Shown one piece after another: positions 20,022 through 29,187 of a stretch of 46,327 bases of DNA. The translations under genes and the position numbers were made by a program. Source of the stretch: Promethearchaeota archaeon. GTDB lineage: Archaea; Asgardarchaeota; Lokiarchaeia; Sigynarchaeales; SOKP01. Location of the stretch: contig JAEOTL010000221.1 in NCBI GenBank assembly GCA_016839845.1, positions 1 through 46,327 on the forward strand, given 5' to 3'. Within the stretch, counting starts at the first letter, position 1. Each line of letters opens with the position of its first letter. Under the pieces are notes generated by a model. The model did not search any database and was not told the origin of the DNA. It worked only from the letters and a program-made list of their open reading frames with translations.

Positions 20022-20214
20022 TTAGAATTTTTCACCTTTATTTTGAATTTTATATAGTTTAAGACCAATTTGTAATTAGATTTCTTAGTAAAATAATAAA
20101 GGCATTATCATATATATATGGAAATGGGGGAAGTGTACAAAATTGTAAATTTGGGTTTGTAAGTTATAAAAAAAGTAAAATTAGAAATATTTAAATTCCC
20201 AAAATGTGAAGTTT

Positions 20215-20901
20215 TCACCAATCGGGCATTCCTAAACTATTTAACTTACCAACATTAGGCATATTACTGGTAACGTTTGGTTCACCGTAATATGAGACAT
20301 TTCCAAGCCCATGAACAGTAACATCAAACTCCTCAGTAACCCAAACTGTTGTGCTTCCTACTCCTTGTACTGTTAACGTAGCTTTCTTACTTTCTAATTT
20401 AGGAGCATAATATTCTCCAGCACCCTTAACAGTTATTTTTTGTTCTAATGTCTTTCCCATTAAAGTAATCCTACCCGCACCAGGTAATGTAACTTCTAAA
20501 TTTTTTGTTTCAAGATCAGTAATATTAACATTTCCTGCACCACTCAACTGTAACCATAAGCTATCTGATTTTATTCGTGTCGCGGTGGTGCGAACTAAGC
20601 CGGCTATTTCTAAATATTTAAGGTTTTTGACTGTTAGATTATATCTTATCACATTTCTGGTTACACTTGTTCTTACCGCATCGCCTACTTTTTCAAACCA
20701 TTTCCCTCTTGAAGATATCATTAGAATCCCATCTTTCACTGTCGATTCTATTCTTTCAAGTATATCTTTAGGTGCGATTATGGTAAGTGATTCTTGTTTG
20801 CCTTGAGTGATTGTCAATTCTGCTTCGTGTCTTACCTTTAAATAAACTTGGTCAAAATTCTTCACATCTCGCTTTTCTGAAGTCATTTCTCTTGAGCTCA
20901 T
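20215..20901 (-). CDS. DUF2807 (head GIN domain) beta-solenoid protein
   Basis: 228 residues. It starts 'FDQVYLKVRHEAELTITQGKQESLTI', then has repeated short strands with the family's G-[AV]-G turns: 'LSGAGNVNI', 'LPGAGRITL', 'VKGAGEYYA', 'VQGVGSTTV', 'VHGLGNVSY'. This is the DUF2807/putative auto-transporter head GIN pattern, a right-handed beta-helix. Bacterial members are often exported, but there is no signal peptide or anchor here, so it appears cytosolic. ATG start. Role unknown. Confidence 0.85.
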   Translation of the reverse strand: MSSREMTSEKRDVKNFDQVYLKVRHEAELTITQGKQESLTIIAPKDILERIESTVKDGILMISSRGKWFEKVGDAVRTSVTRNVIRYNLTVKNLKYLEIAGLVRTTATRIKSDSLWLQLSGAGNVNITDLETKNLEVTLPGAGRITLMGKTLEQKITVKGAGEYYAPKLESKKATLTVQGVGSTTVWVTEEFDVTVHGLGNVSYYGEPNVTSNMPNVGKLNSLGMPDW

Positions 20902-21089
20902 CTTATTTTATAACTCCCATTTTTGATGATTCTGAATTGTGTTTGAATTCTGAGACCACGTTATACTCAGCCCACATGGTCCACAGTTTCATAATTCAAC
21001 ATCTTTTAATAATATTATCTTAGCTTTTAATCTTCGTAACTAAAAGATGATATTGGATTTGAAACTTAGAAGAACAATATCAGAATGAA

Positions 21090-21251
21090 TTACTTAGTAA
21101 GTTCCCTTCTCTTAGGTCTTAAATCTTTACTGAAGCATCGCCGACATTTTTTGGCTTTTACAGGATTTAAAGCACCACATTTTCGGCAAACAGATTTCTC
21201 CAATAAGTGGTATCTGGCAATTCTTCTTTTAACGGGGTCGTCGATCGGCAC
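21090..21251 (-). CDS. rpl40e: 50S ribosomal protein eL40
   Basis: 53 residues. A zinc ribbon with CRKCG (C22, C25) and CRRC (C37, C40) pairs, then the basic tail 'SKDLRPKRRE', is the eL40 signature; in eukaryotes this protein is made as a ubiquitin fusion, here it is free. The start is GTG at 21249-21251: an in-frame TAA lies two codons upstream and no ATG is available, so the start is well fixed. Divergent from eL38, 194 bp away. Confidence 0.93.
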   Translation of the reverse strand: MPIDDPVKRRIARYHLLEKSVCRKCGALNPVKAKKCRRCFSKDLRPKRRELTK

Positions 21252-21445
21252 TTTTTATCAGTTTTTCTATTTTATTCTGGTTCCCTAGGCTGAACTTAGG
21301 AAAATAAATAATATGAATAATTTCAAAAACACGCGATTCAAAATAAAATTTTTGATTGAATTGAAGGTGAACTATGATAAAATTAAAATTCTATAGTAAA
21401 TAGATCTTATTATTAAGTACACATTAGATTCTGAGTTGAATAACC

Positions 21446-21640
21446 TTGCCGCGAGAAATAAAGGATGAAGAAAAGTTTTTAGAATTGGCTGAATTTGCAG
21501 TTCATTGTCGTGTGAAGAGATTACGAGACGTAGTTAAGTTAAAGTTGAGAACCAAGAAGATTCTTTATACATATAAAACTGATCCCGCAACTGCAGAAAG
21601 ACTTCTCAGAGATATTAGCTGCGAAGTTATTGAGCTCTAA
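21446..21640 (+). CDS. rpl38e: 50S ribosomal protein eL38
   Basis: 64 residues, the usual size of eL38. The start 'MPREIKDEEKFLELAEFA' matches the family opening (MPR-I-(D/E)-x-F-L), followed by 'VKLKLRTKKILYTYKTDPATAERLL', equivalent to the K-R-x-x-x-YLYT strand, and a short C-terminal helix. eL38 is a eukaryote/archaea-specific large-subunit protein found in only part of the archaea. The start is TTG at 21446-21448, with no better in-frame codon that keeps the family N-terminus. Confidence 0.92.
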   Translation: MPREIKDEEKFLELAEFAVHCRVKRLRDVVKLKLRTKKILYTYKTDPATAERLLRDISCEVIEL

Positions 21641-21839
21641 AAGACTCAAAAATTTTTGTTAGAACTTATTCTTTTTCTGAGTTTTGTGTGAACATGGTTT
21701 TTGTACTAGTTTTTAACCTATAAATCAAAAAAGGAAAATTATAAATTTTCAAATTAAGTTAAATTATTTATAGTTGCGATCGATTTTGAAGGAAAGTAAT
21801 TAAAATAATTAAAAATATAACATAGGGTTAAATTAATTC

Positions 21840-22760
21840 ATGATTCAATCGCTTTATTTTTTCCAGAGCAACTCAAGGAATTTGTTATACAACAAGAATT
21901 TTCAAAGCGATGAGAAGATGGAGATGTTTAGCTCTTTTTTTGGGGCACTCCAGACGTTTGTATCTGAATTAACAACAAGCACCACTGAATCTTTAAGTAC
22001 AATTGAATTAGGTGAATATCTAGTTTTAATTTCAAGAGTTCCTGAGGTGTCCTCCGATTTAGTCATAATTATAGATAAGGAAGACAACAAAGAAGCACAG
22101 AAATTGATTCCCAAGATTGTCAAAATTGTAATGAATTATCAGGATTTGTTTGTAAATTGGGACAAAGATCTGGAAATGCTTGAAAAATTCGATTTAAAAA
22201 TAGTAGAGTTAATTTTATCAAATAAAAAATTGATCTCTGAATCCTCCATGACTATCGATCAAAGTTCCATTCTAAAATCCATTTGGGAGCTCAAAGGTAC
22301 ATTATCTGATCAAATACGGGAAACATTATTAAAAAAAAAAGAGAAACTCACTGCAATCTACTTGACCGAGGAAAATTATCTCAAAAAATATGAAACTGCC
22401 AAGAGGTTAATTAAAATCTCAGAAAAGCTTAGAGATGATGAAAAATTTATAGAGTACGAGATTGAAGCAAAATCGCTTAGAGACGAAATAAAGGATAGAA
22501 GACTCCGATTGCAGTATTATTTGGATATGGTTAAGGAATCTTTAGAGTTTTCACGGTATGCTGAGACATATTCCTACCTGTATTCGTTTTGCTTAAAACT
22601 TAAAAACTTCACTGACCCTCAAGTTATTGAGAAATATACAGCATTAGCAAAAGTGGTGTTAAATAGAGAGAAAATTACTACAGAAGAATTTAGGGAGGCT
22701 GTGAAGAGCATAACAACGATTGAAGATGAAATCGATAAAATTCTTACTGTAGAAATATAA
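21840..22760 (+). CDS. Longin/roadblock-like N-terminal domain with long helical C-terminus
   Basis: 306 residues. Residues 1-100 repeat the sensor-like layout: 'MIQSLYFFQSNSRNLLYNKNF' hairpin, helix 'MEMFSSFFGALQTFVSEL', strands 'LSTIELGEYLVLIS' and 'DLVIIID', helix 'EAQKLIPKIVKIVMNYQDLF'. Residues 100-306 are charged helices, probably a helical-repeat or coiled-coil region, rich in Lys and Glu. ATG at 21840. It is monocistronic between eL38 and the Cys-motif/KH-like gene. Partner unknown. Confidence 0.72.
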   Translation: MIQSLYFFQSNSRNLLYNKNFQSDEKMEMFSSFFGALQTFVSELTTSTTESLSTIELGEYLVLISRVPEVSSDLVIIIDKEDNKEAQKLIPKIVKIVMNYQDLFVNWDKDLEMLEKFDLKIVELILSNKKLISESSMTIDQSSILKSIWELKGTLSDQIRETLLKKKEKLTAIYLTEENYLKKYETAKRLIKISEKLRDDEKFIEYEIEAKSLRDEIKDRRLRLQYYLDMVKESLEFSRYAETYSYLYSFCLKLKNFTDPQVIEKYTALAKVVLNREKITTEEFREAVKSITTIEDEIDKILTVEI

Positions 22761-23017
22761 ATCAACAATTATTCGTCAATGCCTTTTTTCATAGGAGTGT
22801 CAATGGATTCATTTTATAGATTGATAATCTAACGCTTCTTGATTGTAATTGAGACTAATTATGTAATCTCATTCTAAACCTTAATAAATGACGAATTTAA
22901 GAAACTATATCATAAAATTAATTAAATATTGTTAATAGATATAAATTACATTAAAATCTATTATAACTAAATAATCGACGCGTAGTTTATTAATATACTT
23001 ACTTTAATTTAAGAAAC

Positions 23018-23530
23018 ATGAAAGTTCTTCCTGCTGATAAGACTTGTATAAATTCTGGTTTTTTATGCACTAATTGTCAAGCTAGATTGGATTCTGGCGA
23101 AATAACAGAATTCGAAATAGATTTGGCAAAAGATTTGCTTAGTTTAGAGGAAGAAAATGAAAAATTTGCCTTTCTAAAAGGTATATCCTTTTACAAGGCG
23201 ATTGATTTTGAAGATGTTGTGATTCTGGTAGTAGGAAGAAAAGATAAGCTAAAAATTACTCCAGAATTGATCGATTGGATAAAGGAAACATATGAAATAG
23301 ACGAAATAATTCTAGTTCAAAACACCAAGAAACCCCGAATAGTAGTTGAAGCCTTAATAAATCCCTATAAACTTGTGTCCTTGAACGAGATCTTTTTAGC
23401 TACTGGTGATGTACAATTTAGAGCTGTCTTATGGAAGGAGGACAAAGAAAAAATCCTCTTTACTAAGGAAGAGCTTGAGGAATTAGTTCATGAGCTGACT
23501 GGGAATATTACTAGAGTTGAATTTCAATAA
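23018..23530 (+). CDS. Cys-motif RNA-binding-like protein, archaeal transcription factor/KH-like
   Basis: 170 residues. N-terminal C10-x6-C17-x2-C20 in 'CINSGFLCTNCQARLDSGEITEFE' is a hallmark of a conserved archaeal family often labelled NusA-like or KH-domain transcription elongation protein. The middle has a mixed alpha/beta segment ('AIDFEDVVILVVGRKDKL'), and the C-terminal 60 residues ('FLATGDVQFRAVLWKEDKEKI... HELTGNITRVEF') are compatible with a KH-like fold. It sits just upstream of pth2 and truD, supporting an RNA-related role. ATG start; TAATATACTT at 22991-23000 places the transcript start almost at the ATG (leaderless). Confidence 0.65.
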   Translation: MKVLPADKTCINSGFLCTNCQARLDSGEITEFEIDLAKDLLSLEEENEKFAFLKGISFYKAIDFEDVVILVVGRKDKLKITPELIDWIKETYEIDEIILVQNTKKPRIVVEALINPYKLVSLNEIFLATGDVQFRAVLWKEDKEKILFTKEELEELVHELTGNITRVEFQ

Positions 23531-23577
23531 TCAATAATGTTTAATTTATTCTATTCCTACTATTTACTAGAATTACA

Positions 23578-23934
23578 GTGGAAGAATATAAACAAATCAT
23601 CCTAATCAGAACAGATTTAAAAATGGGCACTGGAAAAAAGTGTGTTCAATCCTGTCATGCTAGTGTATCCGCATCAGATCTGGTGCGAATTCAAAATAAA
23701 AATGCATGGAAAAACTGGAAGAACTCGGGGCAAAAAAAAGTAGTTCTTAAAATTTCCAGTTTAGAGCAGTTGAAAGAAATGATAAACCTTTTAGAGTCAA
23801 ATAATTTCCCATATTTCGTTGTTAAAGATGCAGGTCTAACTCAATTAGAACCAGGGACAACAACTGCTATAGGAATTGGTCCAGTGTTATCCAAAGATAT
23901 TGATAAAATTACTGGAGTTCTAAAATTATTATAA
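23578..23934 (+). CDS. pth2: Peptidyl-tRNA hydrolase, archaeal/eukaryotic type (Pth2)
   Basis: 118 residues, the normal Pth2 size. '[24 protein letters not shown]' is the family N-terminal strand and helix, with 'GQKKVVLKI' next, and '[23 protein letters not shown]' is the conserved active-site region. It cleaves peptides from peptidyl-tRNAs that drop off ribosomes. GTG start at 23578. It lies 47 bp after the preceding gene and 25 bp before truD, so the three form a probable operon. Confidence 0.95.
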   Translation: MEEYKQIILIRTDLKMGTGKKCVQSCHASVSASDLVRIQNKNAWKNWKNSGQKKVVLKISSLEQLKEMINLLESNNFPYFVVKDAGLTQLEPGTTTAIGIGPVLSKDIDKITGVLKLL

Positions 23935-23959
23935 AGCTAAAAATTCAGGCATCCTAAAA

Positions 23960-25345
23960 GTGCAAAACCAAAACACTCCTAATTTCTCATTTAGGGATAA
24001 CACTAAAAATGAAGTAGAAAAATATGTTGGTATTGAATCCTATTCTACTTCTGACATTAAAGGGATAGGAGGAGTTTATAAAAATGATTTTAAAGATTTC
24101 ATCGTAAAAGAAATAGATCATACTGGAAAAACCCTTGATATAAAAACGGATATCCCCAGCCCATCTTTTTCCGATGATCTTACTGATAAATATACTACTT
24201 TTAATCTAATAAAAATAAATAGAGATACTTTTGAAGCTTCAAGACAAATCAGTAAAGCTCTTGGGATTCCATATAGTTCGGTAAGGTATTCAGGATTAAA
24301 AGACAAACAGTCAATTTCGGTACAACAAATATCCGTAAAGGGAAACCATGTCGAGAAATTGAGAAATCTAAAAATCCCAAATATTTACGTACGAAATATC
24401 CATCCTACAAAAAAACCGTTAAAAGTAGGCTCCCATTTGGGCAACAACTTCACTGTGGTTATAAGAAATATCGAACTCTCAAAAAATCTTAAAATGGATA
24501 TAGAGAATCTTTTAGGATTTATTAATCAAAACGGAATCCCTAATTATTATGGTTTACAAAGGTTTGGATATTTTAGACCAAATTCTCACATTGTTGGGCG
24601 TTTTCTACTTGAGGGCAATTATGAAAAAGCCTTTAATGAATATGTTTTAACCACATATTCCACAGAATCGAATGAATCAATGCTAGCAAGGAACAATCTG
24701 CAAATTGATAAAGATTTAGAGAAGGCATATGTGAATTTCCCTAATAGTCTAAATTATGAAAAAGATATGATCTTTCATTTAATGAATCACCCCAATGATT
24801 TTTTCGGAGCGATTAATACGTTATCATATGATTTAAGAAGATTATTAAAAAGTTCATTTCAGTCATATTTATTCAACAAGATGCTTTCTGTTAGAGTCAA
24901 GAGGGGACTTCCCTTATTTAAACCAGTCAAAGGTGATGTAATTTCTATACTAGATGATAATCATGGGAATATTACTCAAGTAAAATACATTTATGGGGGT
25001 GACTATGATACGTACTTAGAAAAGGCCATTGAATTAAACCGGGCTTCTATAATTATACCTATTATTGGAAATACTACGAATTTAGACGATTTTCCTTTGA
25101 TGAAGTCGATTTATTATGAAGTAGCTGATTCAGAGAAATTTGAAAAAAGCATTTTTAGAAATGAAGTTGCCAATGGAGAAGAATTTAAAGGAACAATTCG
25201 AGCTATGACTATCAAACCTAATGACCTAAAATTGATTGAACTTGCTGATGATGACTTGAATCCTCAAAAGAAAAAATTAAAGATTGAATTTTCACTTCAA
25301 AAAGGGAGTTATGCTACAATGCTAATAAGAGAACTAATCAAGTAA
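23960..25345 (+). CDS. truD: tRNA pseudouridine synthase D
   Basis: 461 residues. 'IGGVYKNDFKDFIVKEID' is the TruD N-terminal strand; 'YSGLKDKQSISVQQIS' (about 110-125) contains catalytic Asp115; 'GNNFTVVIRN' and 'GIPNYYGLQRFG' (about 194-205) are the TruD-specific motifs. It converts U13 of tRNAs to pseudouridine. The insertion between the motifs is typical of archaeal TruD. GTG start at 23960 after an AGG-containing stretch; third gene of the transcription/translation operon. Confidence 0.95.
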   Translation: MQNQNTPNFSFRDNTKNEVEKYVGIESYSTSDIKGIGGVYKNDFKDFIVKEIDHTGKTLDIKTDIPSPSFSDDLTDKYTTFNLIKINRDTFEASRQISKALGIPYSSVRYSGLKDKQSISVQQISVKGNHVEKLRNLKIPNIYVRNIHPTKKPLKVGSHLGNNFTVVIRNIELSKNLKMDIENLLGFINQNGIPNYYGLQRFGYFRPNSHIVGRFLLEGNYEKAFNEYVLTTYSTESNESMLARNNLQIDKDLEKAYVNFPNSLNYEKDMIFHLMNHPNDFFGAINTLSYDLRRLLKSSFQSYLFNKMLSVRVKRGLPLFKPVKGDVISILDDNHGNITQVKYIYGGDYDTYLEKAIELNRASIIIPIIGNTTNLDDFPLMKSIYYEVADSEKFEKSIFRNEVANGEEFKGTIRAMTIKPNDLKLIELADDDLNPQKKKLKIEFSLQKGSYATMLIRELIK

Positions 25346-25347
25346 CT

Positions 25348-26832
25348 TCAAACTTTAATCTCATATGAATTCTGAGTTCCCAATCCAAAAATATCAATGA
25401 CTTTGACTGAAAGAGTATAAGTACCGGGTTTTTCGTAACAAAACGGGGCTGCTTTTAACTCTAATTGCTTTCTCTTGGGAGATCGAAAAGACCACCATGA
25501 ATGTTTGAAAATTTTCTCATTATGATCGTAATCAATTGACCAGAAATCAACCCAATCAGAAAAAGAGAAGATATTTTCTCGTATTTTTTTAGAAATAAAG
25601 GTTTCATATGAATTTTTATAATCTGTAAGTTCTACAACCACATTGTTATCATTTTGGTCTATTTTTATCTCAAGTTCAAGTGAATCTTTAATCTTAGGTA
25701 TTAATGGAGTTTGACTGATATTGCTCGTAAATTCTTTAGGGAAAACGGATAAACTTTTTTCATTATCTAGTATAAGAAATTTAAAGGTGTTTGCATCGAT
25801 GTTATATTTCTTTTTCCAATCAAGTACGTTATTGCTGTTGGCTATATTGAGAATTCTCTTTCTTGCAATGTGAATAGCATTTCCATTTAGGTCACACCCG
25901 ATCCACCTTCTCCCCAACTTTTCTGCTACTGCTAATGTAGTTCCGGACCCACAAAAGAAATCTGCAACTAGATCTTTTTCCCGTGATGATGCTAATATAA
26001 TTCTTTTTAGAAGACGCTCAGGTTTTTGAGTAGTGAATCCCTGATATTCCTTTGTATTTGCTCTAATATAAGGAATATCACTCCAAACATCTCGAGGAAA
26101 AATACCTTCATTATCGACATAGACTTTTCTCGATAATTTTCTCCCATCATGACTCCCGCCCCTGTAATAAAATATACCCTTATCATCTTTCTTTAGGGCA
26201 TTTTTGACTCGAGAAGAATATTCTTGGTAAATGTTAGGATCATCTCTGAAGATATACTCATTTGAGTTCGAGTAAAAGAGAATTGTATCATAGGATCTTA
26301 TAAAAAATCGTCTAGTTTTAACCGAGGCTGCGGGATACGCCCATACAATCTCATTTCTAAAATTCTCAATCCCAAATATTTCATCCATTATTAATTTAAC
26401 ATAATGAGATACATGCCAATCTAAATGAACGTATATAGAACCTTCGTTAATCAACAATTTTTTCATTTTAGTAAGTCGCTTGTGAAGAAATGTTAGATAG
26501 GAATCTAATCCCTCTTTCCATTTATCTGTATATGCAATATTACTGATATATTCTCCTTCTACACCAATATGTGTCTTGAGGTTAAATTCCCCACCTGTGG
26601 CAAAAGGTGGATCAATATAAATAAGAGTAATTTTGTTCTCAAAATCATCTATCAACCTATCTAAAATATCCCCGTTTTCCCCTCTAATTAGCAGATTTTG
26701 CCAATTTTCTGATGGTATTGAAGTGATTTTTTTAGAGGGATAGAGATCTAGAATTTGAAGTGGTGTGGTTCCTACTTCATTTTTTTCAAGGTAACCGTTT
26801 TTCTCCTTCCCATCCCATATCAAATTTGCCAT
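25348..26832 (-). CDS. Site-specific DNA methyltransferase (beta class) with C-terminal beta-sandwich
   Basis: 494 residues from ATG at 26832; a TTG seven codons earlier (26853) is possible but adds a poorly conserved hydrophobic stretch. Catalytic motif IV 'LIYIDPPF' (DPPF, about 74-77) precedes SAM motif I 'DFFCGSGTT' (291-299), the order of beta-class N6-adenine/N4-cytosine enzymes, often type III-like. 'TQKPERLLKRII' is motif X. Residues about 400-494 are separate, ending in 'PGTYTLSVKVIDIFG', which looks like a PKD/Ig-like beta-sandwich and is unusual on a methyltransferase. No restriction gene is adjacent. It is convergent with truD, the stop codons being only 2 bp apart. Confidence 0.88.
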   Translation of the reverse strand: MANLIWDGKEKNGYLEKNEVGTTPLQILDLYPSKKITSIPSENWQNLLIRGENGDILDRLIDDFENKITLIYIDPPFATGGEFNLKTHIGVEGEYISNIAYTDKWKEGLDSYLTFLHKRLTKMKKLLINEGSIYVHLDWHVSHYVKLIMDEIFGIENFRNEIVWAYPAASVKTRRFFIRSYDTILFYSNSNEYIFRDDPNIYQEYSSRVKNALKKDDKGIFYYRGGSHDGRKLSRKVYVDNEGIFPRDVWSDIPYIRANTKEYQGFTTQKPERLLKRIILASSREKDLVADFFCGSGTTLAVAEKLGRRWIGCDLNGNAIHIARKRILNIANSNNVLDWKKKYNIDANTFKFLILDNEKSLSVFPKEFTSNISQTPLIPKIKDSLELEIKIDQNDNNVVVELTDYKNSYETFISKKIRENIFSFSDWVDFWSIDYDHNEKIFKHSWWSFRSPKRKQLELKAAPFCYEKPGTYTLSVKVIDIFGLGTQNSYEIKV

Positions 26833-26881
26833 AAATAATAGATAAGAAGGCAAAAATTTAATTTCTATTTTAATTTTTAGA

Positions 26882-26891
26882 AATATATTTA
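26882..26891 (+). promoter_or_regulatory. TATA box of aspS
   Basis: AATATATTTA lies about 21-30 bp before the ATG at 26912, the distance expected between an archaeal TATA box and a transcript starting at or next to the start codon. The mRNA is therefore probably leaderless, consistent with the lack of a ribosome-binding site. Confidence 0.5.
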
Positions 26892-26911
26892 AGAAAAATA
26901 TAAGAGATGCT

Positions 26912-28240
26912 ATGAAAATGTCACTTGACGAGATGGGTGAATGGAGGAAATCTCACTATACAAAGGATGTCACAGAGGATTTAATTGATACAGAGGTTAT
27001 AATCGGCGGTTGGGTTCGAAATTACCGAGATCTAGGTGGTTTAAAGTTCATTAATTTACAGGATATATATGGAGAGCGGCAGATCACCTTAAAAAAAGGA
27101 GTTGTCTCCGATGAGCTGTTTGAAAAGGCAAAACTCGGGTATCACTATTGCATTATGGTGAAGGGAAAGGTTCATGCTTTCAAAAAAGCTCCTGGTGGAA
27201 TTGAGATTATACCCTCTGAGATTAAAATTCTTAATAAAACTCCAGAAAAGCTCCCAATTGATATGACAGGAGAAACAATTTCTGAATTGGATTTAAGATT
27301 GAATAATAGGGCATTAGATTTGAGATCTGTTAGAAATCATGCAGTCTTTGCAATCAGAGGTGAAATTCTTAGAGCTTCAAGAAACTTCTTGTTTGACCAT
27401 GATTTCAGAGAGATTTATACACCCAAGATAATTGGTTCAGCAACAGAAGGCGGAACAGAATTGTTCCCAATTATGTATTTCGATCGGGAAGCATTTCTCT
27501 CACAATCTGCTCAACTCTATAAGGAACAATTAAGTGGTGTATTTGAGAATGTATTTGAAATTGGACCCTGTTTTCGTGCTGAAAAGTCACATACTAAAAG
27601 GCATCTCTGTGAGATTGTACAGTTAGATCTTGAAATGGCCTTTGCTACAATGGATGATGTTCTCAAGACTCTTGAAGAACTTGTGCATTTTGTTATGACT
27701 AGCATCAAACAAAATCAAATGAGTTCATTAAAAATATTACAAGTAGAGGATAAAACCGAGATTCCTGAGGTTCCATTTCCAAGGTATACTTATGATGAGA
27801 TAGTAGATCTTCTAAATTCAAAATATAATATGAATATTGAATGGGGTGAAGATTTTTCAACAGAAGCTATTCGAAAACTCGGGAATGAGCTGCCGGGATA
27901 TTATTATATTACTCATTGGCCAATGGCTGCAAAGCCATTTTATATAATGCCTTCCAAGGATCCGAAATACAGTGAATCATTTGATTTACAAAAAGGATAT
28001 TTAGAACTGACTTCAGGTGGAACCAGAGTGCATGATAAGGATCAATTGGTAATCGCTTTAGAAGAAAAAGGCTTAAATCCTATTGATTTTGAATCACACC
28101 TTAAAGCATTTGAATTTGGTATGCCCCCTCATGCGGGATTGGGATTAGGAATAGCTCGTTGGTTAACAGTAATTTGTGGATTAGATGATATAAGGGAGGC
28201 TGTTATGTATCCTCGAACACCTGAGCGTTTAACACCTTAA
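26912..28240 (+). CDS. aspS: Aspartyl-tRNA synthetase, archaeal type
   Basis: 442 residues. N-terminal OB-fold anticodon-binding domain ('IIGGWVRNYRDLGGLKFINLQDIYG', about 30-54). Class II catalytic motifs: motif 1 region 'FREIYTPKIIGSATEGGTELF', motif 2 'FEIGPCFRAEKSHTKRHLCE', motif 3 'GLGLGIARWLTVICGLDDIREAVMYPRTPERLTP' at the end. It charges tRNA-Asp (and perhaps tRNA-Asn if non-discriminating, which cannot be judged here). It is followed 20 bp later by methionine aminopeptidase, so the two are likely co-transcribed. Confidence 0.97.
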   Translation: MKMSLDEMGEWRKSHYTKDVTEDLIDTEVIIGGWVRNYRDLGGLKFINLQDIYGERQITLKKGVVSDELFEKAKLGYHYCIMVKGKVHAFKKAPGGIEIIPSEIKILNKTPEKLPIDMTGETISELDLRLNNRALDLRSVRNHAVFAIRGEILRASRNFLFDHDFREIYTPKIIGSATEGGTELFPIMYFDREAFLSQSAQLYKEQLSGVFENVFEIGPCFRAEKSHTKRHLCEIVQLDLEMAFATMDDVLKTLEELVHFVMTSIKQNQMSSLKILQVEDKTEIPEVPFPRYTYDEIVDLLNSKYNMNIEWGEDFSTEAIRKLGNELPGYYYITHWPMAAKPFYIMPSKDPKYSESFDLQKGYLELTSGGTRVHDKDQLVIALEEKGLNPIDFESHLKAFEFGMPPHAGLGLGIARWLTVICGLDDIREAVMYPRTPERLTP

Positions 28241-28260
28241 AAAGTTTGAAATATGTCTCA

Positions 28261-29187
28261 ATGATAAAAATGAATGATAATTACCTTCAGGATTATATTA
28301 AAGCCGGTAAAGGAGTTATTGCAGCCAAGAAATTAGCAAGGCAAATTATCAAACCAGGAGCAACCCTTTTAGATATCGCTACGAAATGTGAAGCTGAAAT
28401 AATAGCAAACGGGTGTGAGTTATCATTTCCCATCAACTTGTCATTGAATGAGATTGCCGCCCATTACAGCCCACCTATCGACGATGAGACAGTTGTTCCT
28501 GAAAGGGGGCTGTTAAAAATTGATGTCGGGGCTCATTTTAATGGTTACATAGCAGATTCGGCTTTTACCGTTAATATTGATGAGGATCCAAAACTGCAAA
28601 ACTACGTTGATGCCGCAAAAGAAGCTCTTGATGCTGCTATTGAGCTTTTTACTCCTGGTACTAAATTATATGAATTAGGGGAGGCAATTGCTCAGAAAAT
28701 TGTTAATCGTGGGTTAAGACCAATAACTAATCTGGGTGGCCATGAACTAAAACAGAATCTACTGCACGCCGGACCCTTCATCCCAAATTATAAAGAAAAG
28801 CTTCATAGTCAGATTTTAAAACCAGGAGATGCTTATGCTTGTGAACCATTCTCTACTTCTGGTGTGGGGAAAGTAGAAAACGGTATCCTTTCTTATATCT
28901 TTAGATTTATGAAAAGAGTTAAAAAAAATTTACCATATGAACAGCAAGGCTATATGAGTAAAATAGAAAAGAATTTCAAGCATCTCCCATTTTCTCCACG
29001 ATGGATTGTAGATAAAAAGATCATACCAAAAGATAAAACTAGAAGAATAATTGAAACATTTATTGGCAGAAAAATTTTAGATAAATATCCAATTTTAATT
29101 GAAAAAAGTAGAGAACCCGTAGCCCAAGAAGAACACACAATCATATTGGATATGGACGGAAACAGAATTGTCACTACAAGAAAGTAA
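28261..29187 (+). CDS. map: Methionine aminopeptidase, type 2
   Basis: 308 residues from ATG 28261 (an upstream TTG at 28246 would add five residues). Metal ligands of the pita-bread fold: Asp88 and Asp99 in 'LKIDVGAHFNGYIADSAFTV', a His in 'GHELKQNLLHAG', Glu in 'ACEPFS' and Glu in 'QEEHTIIL'. His68 ('AAHYSP') is the substrate-side histidine. The 60-residue helical insertion near the C-terminus ('RVKKNLPYEQQGYM...SPRW') marks type 2. It removes the initiator Met. It follows aspS and overlaps the next gene by 20 bp. Confidence 0.96.
   Translation: MIKMNDNYLQDYIKAGKGVIAAKKLARQIIKPGATLLDIATKCEAEIIANGCELSFPINLSLNEIAAHYSPPIDDETVVPERGLLKIDVGAHFNGYIADSAFTVNIDEDPKLQNYVDAAKEALDAAIELFTPGTKLYELGEAIAQKIVNRGLRPITNLGGHELKQNLLHAGPFIPNYKEKLHSQILKPGDAYACEPFSTSGVGKVENGILSYIFRFMKRVKKNLPYEQQGYMSKIEKNFKHLPFSPRWIVDKKIIPKDKTRRIIETFIGRKILDKYPILIEKSREPVAQEEHTIILDMDGNRIVTTRK

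Noticed and set aside
21085..21288. 67-residue plus-strand ORF
   Set aside because: It is antisense to eL40, whose two CxxC pairs are clear on the minus strand.
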